Of a stretch of DNA of 64,000 bases, positions 7,233-14,818 are shown piece after piece (the stretch's first letter is position 1; the number at the start of each line of letters is the position of its first letter). Source of the stretch: Dokdonella fugitiva (GTDB taxonomy: Bacteria > Pseudomonadota > Gammaproteobacteria > Xanthomonadales > Rhodanobacteraceae). The notes beneath the pieces were generated by a model. The model was given only the letters and a program-made list of their open reading frames with translations. It did not search any database and was not told the origin of the DNA. Location of the stretch: positions 186,001 through 250,000 of the forward strand of contig NZ_JACGXL010000006.1 of NCBI RefSeq assembly GCF_014138265.1. Direction: 5' to 3'. Position numbers and translations under genes: made by a program.

Positions 7233-8417
7233 ATGATCAGCAAGGAGGACCTAGACCCGTACAAGGAGCGGGAGCACGCGAAGGCAAAGCACTCTCTCCT
7301 CAAAGAATATGTCGAGCGCTACGCCATGATCCTTGGCCAGCGTGCGAAGAGGCTGTCTTTTGTGGACGCATTCGCTGGTCCTTGGCTCTCGGCCACCGAC
7401 GAGTTAACGGACACGTCCTTTGGCCTTTCGGTCAGCACTTTGAGAGGCTGCGCAGAGACTTTGGGTGCGAGATTCCAACGTCGGCCTGAGATCCACGCTC
7501 TATGGATTGAGCAGGACCCCGCCGCGTATGAGCGGCTGAGAGCCTTCGCTGAGACGAAGAGCGACTCTCGCGTCAAGATCCAAACGCTGAACGCGTCGTT
7601 TCAAAGCTCCATTGACTACATAGTCGACTTCCTCGGAACGGAAGCCCATGGATTCGTTTTCATTGACCCCAAAGGGTATGCGGGGCTTATCGAGCCCGCT
7701 GTGCTGGCGCCGCTGCTTTCGATGCCTCGCGTAGAAGTCCTGATCAATCACATGTGGTCCCACATTAAATGGGCATTTGGATCCGGGAAGGCTGGGGATG
7801 TCGCAAACCTCCGAAAGCTCTATGGCTCGCGGACGGATCAGCTTCTCAGTCATTGGAGTGGGAAGCGACTCGAGGTCGAGGCGACTCGCGCCTATGAAGC
7901 TGCACTTCGAGAAGCCTGCGCAGAGACGGGAGATCGCCGCCTTCGCGTGATGAGCTATCCGATCTGTGATACGCGAGGGCAGCGTCTACCGAAGTACTTT
8001 CTAGTGCATGGCACTCATGATGCGCGTGGCCTGAATACATTTGCCGAGGCATGCGACAAGGCCAACGCAGCGCAGGATCAGATATTCATCATGGCTGAAG
8101 TGATGCGGCAGGAGGATCGGATTGGCGTGGATGATCTGTTTTCCAGCGGTACTATTTTGCCCTCGCTAACGCCGGACGCCCCTAATACGGAGGCATGGCT
8201 TACAAAGCTTCCAACGGTCGGCGACGAAGCGGTTATCGATGCTGAGGCTTGGGCGACAATGCTTGAGGCCAACGGCTGCTTGCCGAATTCGCTGCAGCTC
8301 GGATTGAAGCGACTGATTGACGATGGTGTTCTACAATGCGAGGCGGCAAAGCGACGTCGCAAGCGATTCGTGCACTATGACGAAGGCAAAGGCGAAGTCG
8401 TCCGGAGAATTGCATGA
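7233..8417 (+). CDS. tcmP: Three-Cys-motif partner protein TcmP
   Basis: A 394-residue protein of the three-Cys-motif partner (TcmP) family. An N-terminal helical region (KEREHAKAKHSLLKEYVERY) precedes a Rossmann-like core with FVDAFAGP (residues about 43-50), where an SAM-binding motif I would sit, and HGFVFIDPKGYAGL (residues about 138-151), a methyltransferase-like DPxG motif. The C-terminal third looks like a winged-helix module ending KRRRKRFVHYDEGKGE. Its stop overlaps the start of the downstream Gp37/Gp68 gene by the four bases ATGA, so the two are translationally coupled; families of these two kinds are recurrent partners. G+C content is clearly lower than in neighbours, with ATA, CTA and TTA codons, a sign of transfer. 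It may modify a substrate together with its partner. The function is not established to my knowledge. Confidence 0.88.
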   Translation: MISKEDLDPYKEREHAKAKHSLLKEYVERYAMILGQRAKRLSFVDAFAGPWLSATDELTDTSFGLSVSTLRGCAETLGARFQRRPEIHALWIEQDPAAYERLRAFAETKSDSRVKIQTLNASFQSSIDYIVDFLGTEAHGFVFIDPKGYAGLIEPAVLAPLLSMPRVEVLINHMWSHIKWAFGSGKAGDVANLRKLYGSRTDQLLSHWSGKRLEVEATRAYEAALREACAETGDRRLRVMSYPICDTRGQRLPKYFLVHGTHDARGLNTFAEACDKANAAQDQIFIMAEVMRQEDRIGVDDLFSSGTILPSLTPDAPNTEAWLTKLPTVGDEAVIDAEAWATMLEANGCLPNSLQLGLKRLIDDGVLQCEAAKRRRKRFVHYDEGKGEVVRRIA

Positions 8418-9160
8418 GCACTCAATCGAAGATTGAATGGACCGAGCAGACGTGGAATCCTGTCGTCGGATGCACGAAGGTGTCCGCTGGGTGTAAGCAC
8501 TGCTACGCGGAAGTCATGGCCCGGCGGCTGCAAGCGATGCGCACGCCGGGCTATGAGCAGGGGTTCAAGAAGATCCGGCTGCGGCCAGAGAAGATCGATG
8601 AGCCATTGCGGCGGACGAAGCCAACCGTGTACTTCGTCAATTCGATGAGCGATCTGTTCCACCCTGACGTGCCGGATCAGTTCATCGATCAAATTTTTTC
8701 GACGATGGCCGCGGCCACAATGCATACGTTTCAGGTGCTCACCAAGCGACCGGAGCGCATGGCGTGCTATCTCGATAGCAAACGTGTGGCGAACAACATC
8801 TGGCTCGGTACCTCCGTTGAGAACAAGCGACACGGCGTGCCTCGAATTGCCGAACTACGCAAGGTGCAGGCACAGACACGCTTCCTGTCAATCGAGCCGC
8901 TGCTGGAAGACATAGGCATAGTCGATCTGCGCGGTATTGCTTGGGTCATCGTCGGAGGAGAGTCCGGGCCCAAGGCCAGGCCGATGAAGGCGGAATGGGC
9001 CCGCAAAGTGCAAGCGCAATGTCTCGCTGCCGGCGTACGGTTTTTCTTCAAGCAATGGGGCGCTCACGGTGAAGACGGCGTGCGTCGCACGAAGAAAAGT
9101 AATGGCCGCCTGCTCGACGGCCAGCAATGGGATGAGATGCCCGTTGTCGCCCTTGCGTGA
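8414..9160 (+). CDS. Phage Gp37/Gp68 family (DUF5131) three-cysteine protein
   Basis: A 248-residue protein of the phage Gp37/Gp68 family (DUF5131). The N-terminus IEWTEQTWNPVVGC is followed by TKVSAGCKHCYAE, giving a C-x6-C-x2-C-Y arrangement. This resembles a non-canonical radical-SAM iron-sulfur ligand set, in place of the standard CX3CX2C. Later family landmarks are YFVNSMSDLFHPDV, FQVLTKRPERM, NIWLGTSVEN, RFLSIEPLLE, WVIVGGESGPKARP and FFFKQWG, as expected for a TIM-barrel-like SAM enzyme. It starts inside the tcmP stop codon (ATGA). G+C content is low like that of tcmP, so both arrived together. No phage structural gene is near, so this is a solitary accessory pair and not a prophage. 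The reaction and substrate are unknown. Confidence 0.88.
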   Translation: MSTQSKIEWTEQTWNPVVGCTKVSAGCKHCYAEVMARRLQAMRTPGYEQGFKKIRLRPEKIDEPLRRTKPTVYFVNSMSDLFHPDVPDQFIDQIFSTMAAATMHTFQVLTKRPERMACYLDSKRVANNIWLGTSVENKRHGVPRIAELRKVQAQTRFLSIEPLLEDIGIVDLRGIAWVIVGGESGPKARPMKAEWARKVQAQCLAAGVRFFFKQWGAHGEDGVRRTKKSNGRLLDGQQWDEMPVVALA

Positions 9161-9286
9161 TGTCATTGGCGACCAATTGTGTACTAGCCCACGGGTGGTT
9201 CGGCCAAGCGCGACGATCCGCTTGATACTAGGCGAAGTCACTTGACTGCGTCGCGGTCCAGAAGGCTTGTGCCATGCATTCATTTA

Positions 9287-9309
9287 CATATGTTAAAGTA
9301 TAACATGTG
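9287..9309. promoter_or_regulatory. Zur-box-like palindrome upstream of the glutaredoxin gene
   Basis: CATATGTTA-AAGTA-TAACATGTG is an inverted repeat with one mismatch. Its core TGTTAAAGTATAACA is one base from the TGTTATANTATAACA form typical of gammaproteobacterial Zur (zinc uptake regulator) sites. It lies about 80 bases before the start of the gene at 9390 and is the most AT-rich spot nearby, so it may overlap a promoter. The rest of the gap 9161-9389 shows nothing else. Confidence 0.5.
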
Positions 9310-9389
9310 ACGTAGTTTCCACTTCGCAATCCCCGCGAGCGTATAACGGCACTCCCAACCAGCCAGCGCAGCTCGCGCGCGAGGTTGCG

Positions 9390-9794
9390 ATGCGATTGCC
9401 CAAAGCCACGCTCCCGGCGGCCATCCTCATGGCCTGTTTCATCGGCGGCCTGTTCGGCGCGCCGCTCGCGCGGGTCACCTACGCGCGCCTCTTTCCTCCA
9501 CCGGAGTTCGTCGCGGGGGACTATTCGCGGCTCTACGCGGAGGCGGGCACGCCCGTCGTGCTGTTCAGCACGTCGACGTGTCCCTACTGCAAGAAGACGC
9601 GTGCGCTGTTCGATGCGGCGGGCGTGCAGTACGCCGACTACGTGATCGATGAGTCGGAATCCGCGGAGCAGAAGTTCAAGAGCATCGGCGGCTCCGCCGT
9701 GCCGCTGGTCTTCATCGGCGATCGCGAGATTCGCGGGTTCCGCGAGGCCACGATCAGGCATTCGCTCGCGCTCGTGCGCAAACCGACCGGCTGA
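9390..9794 (+). CDS. Membrane-anchored glutaredoxin-family protein
   Basis: A 134-residue thioredoxin-fold protein. Residues about 8-30 form a hydrophobic anchor or uncleaved signal (ATLPAAILMACFIGGLFGAP). The globular part then reads VVLFSTSTCPYCKKTRALFD, with the redox pair Cys64-Pro-Tyr-Cys67 of classical glutaredoxins. The cis-Pro region GGSAVPLVFIGDREIRGF is also typical. The domain probably faces the periplasm and reduces or isomerises disulfides, or binds metal. A Zur-like palindrome lies upstream, which would make the gene zinc-responsive; this is inference. The next gene encodes a cysteine-rich exported mini-protein, a possible substrate 88 bases downstream. Confidence 0.88.
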   Translation: MRLPKATLPAAILMACFIGGLFGAPLARVTYARLFPPPEFVAGDYSRLYAEAGTPVVLFSTSTCPYCKKTRALFDAAGVQYADYVIDESESAEQKFKSIGGSAVPLVFIGDREIRGFREATIRHSLALVRKPTG

Positions 9795-9881
9795 ACGGCG
9801 CGATGCCTCGGCATCGCAGGTGGGCGCGTCTCCGGCCGCGTGCGCACTCCGATGGTCCCGGCCGGTGCGAAGGAGAACCTC

Positions 9882-10097
9882 ATGAAACTCGACAACCTGA
9901 CGTTCTGGTGTGCTGCCGTATTCGCGTTCGGGCTCGGCATCGGCATCGCCACGCCGGCGCTGGCCTCGTGCCTCGACGATTGCCGGCAGGATCGCATCGA
10001 ATGCCGCCACGACTGCGGCTACAACCCGCCGGAGTACCAGGCGTACTGCTTCGCGCAATGCGATGCGAACTACGCGAGTTGCGCTTCCGGGTGCTGA
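9882..10097 (+). CDS. Secreted mini-protein with two CX3C-X6-CX3C blocks
   Basis: A 71-residue protein. The ATG at 9882 has AAGGAG seven bases upstream, which decides it over an upstream Met. A signal peptide (MKLDNLTFWCAAVFAFGLG... ending TPALA) leaves a mature peptide of about 43 residues with eight cysteines. They are arranged CLDDC-x6-CRHDC and then CFAQC-x6-CASGC, that is, the same CX3C-X6-CX3C block twice, joined by a short YNPPEYQAY linker. This would suit a disulfide-locked helical hairpin. The product is acidic and probably periplasmic. It follows a membrane glutaredoxin, which could handle its disulfides. I know no named family for it. The gene is followed by a long repeat element. 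Confidence 0.75.
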   Translation: MKLDNLTFWCAAVFAFGLGIGIATPALASCLDDCRQDRIECRHDCGYNPPEYQAYCFAQCDANYASCASGC

Positions 10098-10148
10098 TCG
10101 GCGCGCCGGGCTTGGTCGCCTGGTCGAGTCCGGCCATGCGAGCGGGGC

Positions 10149-10308
10149 GTGCGCTCCGTTTTCCCTCACCCGCCGCGCTGCGCGCGTCGGCCTCTCCCGC
10201 GAGCGGGAGAGGCGACACGCTCTCCTCTCTCGGTGCGCGGGTGAGGCCATCGTTGTCCCCTCTCCCGCTTGCGGGAGAGGGGTTGGGGTGAGGGGACTCG
10301 GAGCGAAG
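10149..10308. repeat. Long intergenic repeat, copy 1
   Basis: Contains CTCACCCGCCGCGCTGCGCG, a hairpin CCTCTCCCGCGAGCGGGAGAGG, a variable middle, and a second hairpin CCCCTCTCCCGC-TTGC-GGGAGAGGGG ahead of TTGGGGTGAGGG and GGAGCGAA. The same ordered blocks occur at 13139-13300. It occupies nearly the whole gap between two genes. Confidence 0.85.
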
Positions 10309-10336
10309 GGTTGAATTGCGGTTCCGAGGTGGCCTT

Positions 10337-11473
10337 CTAGGCGACCGCGGGTGCCACGTCATCGCGACGACGCGGGCGCACGTGATCGCGCCAGCGCAGG
10401 AACGGCCGCTCGACCGCGTAGTGCAACGCCGCGCCGGTGAGCAGGATCGCAACGACATAGGCGGCGAAGACGACCGCGCTCGGCAGCGAAGGCACGCCTG
10501 CGAGCCATCCCTGCACCGCATGCATCGCAAGCTTGTGGCTGAGATACAGGCTGTAGGACACCGCGGCGATCCAGCCGGCCGCGGGGACGCGCGCGCGGCC
10601 GATCACGCTGTGCCGGTCTGCGCCCGCGAACACGAGCAGGGCGAAGCCGAGCGACAGCACGGGCCAGCCGATCGCGTTCCCCACGAGCCCGGTGCGGTCG
10701 CGGAACAGCCAGAGGGCGAACGCGACGACGGCGATGCCGGCGAGCAGGGCCGTGTTCGCGTGGCGTTGCGCGCGATCCCACAGCAGCGGCCGGTACACGC
10801 GCAACGTCGCGAGCACGACGCCGGCGAGCAGTCCGTCGAGGCGCATCCAGGTCGGGTAGTAGATGTCTTCGATGAACCAGTTGCGTGCGGGCGCGAGCTG
10901 CGCGTCGTGCAGCCACACCGCGGTGCGCAGCGCGATGCCGGCGACGACCACGGCGGCGCAGGTGCCGACGAACCACGCGCCCGAGCGCTTGCGCGCGAGC
11001 CACGCCGCGAGCAGCGGGAACACGAGGTAGAAGTGTTCCTCCACGCACAGCGACCACGCGTGCGAGAAGGCCTGGTTGTGCGTGTAGTCGATCGTGAGGT
11101 TCATCGTGAACGTCGCGAATTGCCACCACGGCTGCAGCCCGGGCGCTTCGCGCGCCGCGGGAATGCACGCGTAGACCGCGAGCACGACCGCGAATGCGGG
11201 CAGGATGCGCCACGCGCGCCGCGCGTAGAACGCGCCGAGGCGCAGGGGTTCGCCGCGCTGCAACGGTCGCAGCAACTGGCAGCCGATGAGGTAGCCGCTC
11301 AGCACGAAGAAGATGTCGACCCCGACCCAACCGTAGCGCGACAGCCACGCGAAGCCGTCGCCGAGGCCGCCGACGATGAAGGAATGGAACAGCATCACCC
11401 AGGCGATCGCGATCGCGCGCAGCAGGTCGAGGCCGGGGAGATGCGCGGAGGGCAGGGCGGCCGGTCGGGTCAT
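10337..11473 (-). CDS. Acyltransferase family 3 (OatA/WecH-type) membrane protein
   Basis: A 378-residue polytopic protein of the acyltransferase 3 family. Near the start, PGLDLLRAIAIAWVMLFH carries the family Arg and His in the first membrane helix, and YGWVGVDIFFVLSGYLIG is the classic second motif. RRAWRILPAFAVVL follows, and YSLYLSHKLAMH is the conserved late segment. About ten hydrophobic helices can be traced. Such enzymes move acetyl or other acyl groups onto envelope sugars, lipids or peptidoglycan; the acceptor cannot be told. The ATG at 11471-11473 starts just before the first helix. The C-terminus is basic and cytoplasmic (RRRDDVAPAVA). It is monocistronic, with repeats on both sides. 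Confidence 0.88.
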   Translation of the reverse strand: MTRPAALPSAHLPGLDLLRAIAIAWVMLFHSFIVGGLGDGFAWLSRYGWVGVDIFFVLSGYLIGCQLLRPLQRGEPLRLGAFYARRAWRILPAFAVVLAVYACIPAAREAPGLQPWWQFATFTMNLTIDYTHNQAFSHAWSLCVEEHFYLVFPLLAAWLARKRSGAWFVGTCAAVVVAGIALRTAVWLHDAQLAPARNWFIEDIYYPTWMRLDGLLAGVVLATLRVYRPLLWDRAQRHANTALLAGIAVVAFALWLFRDRTGLVGNAIGWPVLSLGFALLVFAGADRHSVIGRARVPAAGWIAAVSYSLYLSHKLAMHAVQGWLAGVPSLPSAVVFAAYVVAILLTGAALHYAVERPFLRWRDHVRPRRRDDVAPAVA

Positions 11474-11594
11474 GGCGTGCTCGCGTGGGGCGGGGTGCGA
11501 GCTTCGGGTGGTGCGATGGCGCGTGGCGGGCACGAATGGGGCGAATCGAGGGCAGCGGCGACGTGCATAAGCGTGGGCTTCGACGATGAGGTCG

Positions 11595-11656
11595 GCGGTG
11601 GGAACTCGCGTCGAAGCGTGTCGCTTCGCAGAAGTCTCGTGCGCTGCATCCCACCC
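11595..11656. repeat. GTGGGACTCGC-type repeat, diverged copy
   Basis: GCGGTGGGAACTCGCGTCGA, then AGCGTGTCGC and GCGCTGCATCCCACCC, matches the elements at 18353-18616 with a few changes. It lies in the gap 11474-11711, which shows no gene. Confidence 0.65.
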
Positions 11657-11711
11657 AAGTGGATACGCTGTGGCGATCGAGGTCTTCGCGACGGTGTCGT
11701 GGGACGGGGCC

Positions 11712-13049
11712 TCAGAATCCGTCGGCGAAGATCAGGTCGCTCTCGAAGCGGGCGATCGCGCCGACGTAATTGCCGTTCCCGTCGGCCGCGCTTCCGGCCG
11801 CCACGATGCGGCCGCTGCTCAGCGCAACGGCGGTAAACGATGACGGCGGGTCGACGATGTGGTCGGCGTCGATCGTTTCCATACCGCTCACGCCGAATGT
11901 CGGGTCGAGTCGACCGGATCCATCGAGGCGGCCCAACAGGCCGAACCTTTCGAGTAGATGCGCGGAGCCCGCGACTACGATCCGGTCGTCTTGCTGGATC
12001 GTGACGGCGGCGCCTACGGTCGACCATTGCCGGGTGCCCTCGGTCCATCGCAGTCGCGTAACGCCGATATCGCCGAAACCAGTGTCGATCGAGCCGTCAT
12101 CGAGGACACGCATCGCCATGGCGATGGTGTCGGAAAAGTCTCTCACGCTGCCGCTGAGCGCGAGCGCGCCGTTCCGCTGCACGGCGATGCTCAAACCCTC
12201 CGAGTCCGGAGGCCCCAGCATCTCCCCGCCGGTTCCGAATGTCGTGTCGAGCCTGCCGTCGGGCTGGAAGCGCACGGCAGCCATGCGGCCATGATTCGCG
12301 CCGGTTATCGTGGACGTGCCGGCGATGACCGCGCGTCCTTCTTGATCAACGGCGATGGCCGTCGCGATATTGCGATCGAAGAAGACCGCAAGGCCGGCGA
12401 TCGCCACGCCGGAGTAGCCAAACGTCGTATCCATCGAGCCATCCGGCAAGAGGCGCATGACCTGGAAATCGGCCGCCAAGGATGTGATGAAGGTTGCGCC
12501 GTACCCGGCGACGAGGATCTTGCCGTCACGCTGCAACGCCAGAGCGTTGGCATATCCGCTGTGCGAAGTATGGATGCCCGTACCTCCAGCGAAGGTCGGA
12601 TCGAATGCGCCATTCGGCGTAAGTCTGGCCACGATGCGCACCGCGCTCCAGCTCGGTGGTGACATCGTCTCCATCGAACGACCCGAGACGATGACGCGTC
12701 CGTCCGGTTGCAATGCAATGCCCGTGCACAGCGCAGGCTCCGACGTTGCGATGATCAATCGCATACCGTCGGCGCCGAACTCGCGGTCGGGCGTGCCGTC
12801 CGCGAGTAGCTGGAACACCACAATCTTCGAGCCCGTCGATTCGCCGTCCCAGGTCCCGCAGGCGACGATTCGACCGTCGGGGCGCGCAGCGACGGCCTGA
12901 AGGGCCGTTCCGGCGAGCCCGACGCGCGCCACGCCGCCGGTGCCGAATGTCGGATCGAGCGCGCCGTCGACGGCGTGCGCGTCACCCGCGGCATAGGCCA
13001 AGGCAACGATGAAAACGAAGCGAAGCTTCGACGGCCGACGCGATGACAT
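11712..13049 (-). CDS. Secreted delta-60 repeat protein ending LIFADGF
   Basis: A 445-residue exported protein. The ATG at 13047-13049 has GGGGGAT upstream and is followed by a signal peptide (KLRFVFIVALAYAAGDAHA). The mature chain is seven delta-60 repeats ending in LDPTFGTGG, PDREFGADG, FDPTFAGGTG, MDTTFGYSG, LDTTFGTGG, IDTGFGDIG and LDPTFGVSG, each preceded by a strand pair such as GRIVACG, GRVIVSG or GKILVAG. The whole probably folds as a beta-propeller. The last nine residues are ESDLIFADGF, with the stop directly after the Phe, so the FxDGF tail is truncated by one residue compared with others. G+C is somewhat lower than in the other two delta-60 genes and similarity to them is limited to the repeats. 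The function is unknown. Confidence 0.88.
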   Translation of the reverse strand: MSSRRPSKLRFVFIVALAYAAGDAHAVDGALDPTFGTGGVARVGLAGTALQAVAARPDGRIVACGTWDGESTGSKIVVFQLLADGTPDREFGADGMRLIIATSEPALCTGIALQPDGRVIVSGRSMETMSPPSWSAVRIVARLTPNGAFDPTFAGGTGIHTSHSGYANALALQRDGKILVAGYGATFITSLAADFQVMRLLPDGSMDTTFGYSGVAIAGLAVFFDRNIATAIAVDQEGRAVIAGTSTITGANHGRMAAVRFQPDGRLDTTFGTGGEMLGPPDSEGLSIAVQRNGALALSGSVRDFSDTIAMAMRVLDDGSIDTGFGDIGVTRLRWTEGTRQWSTVGAAVTIQQDDRIVVAGSAHLLERFGLLGRLDGSGRLDPTFGVSGMETIDADHIVDPPSSFTAVALSSGRIVAAGSAADGNGNYVGAIARFESDLIFADGF

Positions 13050-13138
13050 TCAAATCCCCCGGAGTGCGGGATCGCGCACGCTCAGCGCGATGCAATCCGG
13101 ACGCAGTGTGTCATGCCGTGTGATTACGCGCGATGCGG

Positions 13139-13300
13139 TGCGCTTTGCTTGCCTCACCCGCCGCGTTGCGCGCGTCGGCCTCTCCCACGAGTGGGAGAGG
13201 CGACAAGCACGTGCTGCCTCGCGGCAGCGTGCCGACGCGACGATGCTTGTTCCCCTCTCCCGCTTGCGGGAGAGGGTTGGGGTGAGGGCATCCGGAGCGA
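13139..13300. repeat. Long intergenic repeat, copy 2
   Basis: The same blocks as at 10149-10308, in the same order and orientation: CTCACCCGCCGCG, a hairpin CCTCTCCCACGAGTGGGAGAGG with a compensating C/G pair change, and CCCCTCTCCCGC-TTGC-GGGAGAGG before TTGGGGTGAGGG. It fills the gap between the delta-60 gene and the next secreted protein gene. Confidence 0.85.
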
Positions 13301-13327
13301 AAACGCGACGTCGATCCATCGCGACTC

Positions 13328-14818
13328 TCAGCGCGCGCTGCCCACCACGAGGTTGTCGAACACGCCCCAGACGTAGTTGCCGTCGCCGTCGGCGACCGGG
13401 GCGCTGAACGTGAGGGCGTGGATCGGGCGGGTCGAGACGAAGCCGCGGAAGTCCTGCTGGCTCGTCGCGGTGAACGTTTCGACGGTGCCGTCAGCGAGCT
13501 CGATGCGGATCGCCGTCGGCGGCTGCAGGTTCATCTCGATGCTCGTGAGGTTCTGGAACATCTGCCCCCAGACGTTGCCGCCGATCGCGGTGACCGGTGC
13601 GCCGGTGAAGGTGATCGTGAGGGCCGAGGTGTCGCCGGCGGACACGGTCGACAGTTCGCCGGCGCCGTCGAACAGGTAGAAGTCGCCGATGTCGTAGCTC
13701 GGTGCGGCGGTGACGGCGTAGGGATAGGCGTTGCCGAACGGCAGCGGGCCGTGCACGTAGCCGGTGCGCAGCGCGGTGAACGCGTTCGTCTCGTAGCCGG
13801 GTGCGACCGCGGCGAGGAACGCGTCGCGGTCGTCGAACGTGCGCAGCGCGTTCGCGCACGTGCCGTCCGCATCGTCGTCGAAGCCGTTCGCGAAGATGTT
13901 GCTCGGCGACGCACACGACACGGCGGCCACGCTGAACTGCAGCGGGATCGCGCGCATCGGCTCGGCCGGATCGTTGCTCGCGATGCAGAGCGCGGCCGTG
14001 TGCGTGCCCGCGGTGACGATGCTCGCGTCGAACGTCAGCGCGACGTCGGCGTGCGCGCCGGCGGCGACGGCGCCGCTCGCGGGAGCGAACGTGAGCCACG
14101 GTTCGATGACCGGCGTGCCGCAGTCGGGCGGCGTGACGCCGTCGTTGAGCGTGGTCGTGATCGTGTAGTCCAGCGTGCCTGCGCCGGTGTTGCCGATCGC
14201 GAGCGTCTGCACGCTCTGCATGTCGCCCTGCGTCGCCAGTGCGAGCTTCGAGGCGACCGCGAGGATCGGCTGCGTCGGCGCGCCTTCGTCGCCGAGCGTG
14301 AGCACGAGGTCGGCTTCGCTCGGCGGATCGCCGTTACCGTCGCCGAGCGCGTGCACGGTCAGCGGCAGGTCACCGGTGTAGCCGGCCGGCACGTCGATGT
14401 CGACGATGACGATCTGTTCCTCGCCGGGGTCGGGCGATCCGGCGAAGCTGCCGCAGCCGTCGAGCGCGGGCCAGCCGAGCTGGTACCAGCCGCCGTCACT
14501 CGTGCCCATGCCGTTGACGAGCGGATGGATGTCCGAGCAGAACGTGAAGGTGTTGCGCTTGCGCACGGCCGAGAGCGTGACGCCTGCGGGCAGCTGGAAG
14601 GTGAGTGCGTCGGCGCCGCCGAACGCGTTCGACACGACGTGCAGGTCGAGCAGGAAGGCGTTGATGCGGCCGCGCGCGTAGGTCGTCGGCGTGCTCGTGC
14701 CGGTGACGGCGATGTCGGCGTGGGCGAGCGGCGCGAAGGCCGTGCCGAAGCACGCGGCGGCGAGGGCGGCGGCGCGCAGCGTACGCGCATGGAAACGCGG
14801 GAAGGACGAGGCGATCAC
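13328..14818 (-). CDS. Secreted protein with internal IFANGFD motif and C-terminal beta domain
   Basis: A 496-residue exported protein. The start is the GTG at 14816-14818, which overlaps the stop of the upstream gene (GTGA); no Met lies in a suitable place. A signal peptide ends near PLAHADIAV. Residues about 25-300 hold two beta-rich regions, including QTLAIGNTGAGTLDYTI and FDASIVTAGTHTAALCIASN, an ASH/HYDIN- or choice-of-anchor-like Ig stretch. Residues 308-314 are IFANGFD inside SNIFANGFDDDADGTC. The C-terminal third begins DRDAFLAAVAPGYETNAF and ends DFRGFVSTRPIHALTF, then VWGVFDNLVVGSAR, and is paralogous to the whole mature part of the upstream gene. The coupling suggests the two act together outside the cytoplasm. 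The function is unknown. Confidence 0.82.
   Translation of the reverse strand: MIASSFPRFHARTLRAAALAAACFGTAFAPLAHADIAVTGTSTPTTYARGRINAFLLDLHVVSNAFGGADALTFQLPAGVTLSAVRKRNTFTFCSDIHPLVNGMGTSDGGWYQLGWPALDGCGSFAGSPDPGEEQIVIVDIDVPAGYTGDLPLTVHALGDGNGDPPSEADLVLTLGDEGAPTQPILAVASKLALATQGDMQSVQTLAIGNTGAGTLDYTITTTLNDGVTPPDCGTPVIEPWLTFAPASGAVAAGAHADVALTFDASIVTAGTHTAALCIASNDPAEPMRAIPLQFSVAAVSCASPSNIFANGFDDDADGTCANALRTFDDRDAFLAAVAPGYETNAFTALRTGYVHGPLPFGNAYPYAVTAAPSYDIGDFYLFDGAGELSTVSAGDTSALTITFTGAPVTAIGGNVWGQMFQNLTSIEMNLQPPTAIRIELADGTVETFTATSQQDFRGFVSTRPIHALTFSAPVADGDGNYVWGVFDNLVVGSAR

Noticed and set aside
7170-9310. Prophage or integrative element
   Set aside because: No integrase, tRNA, direct repeats or phage structural genes are visible around the two-gene island.
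9228-10250. Minus-strand frame opposite the glutaredoxin and mini-protein genes
   Set aside because: No domain or ribosome site, and it runs through a repeat; the plus-strand genes have clear motifs and signal peptides.
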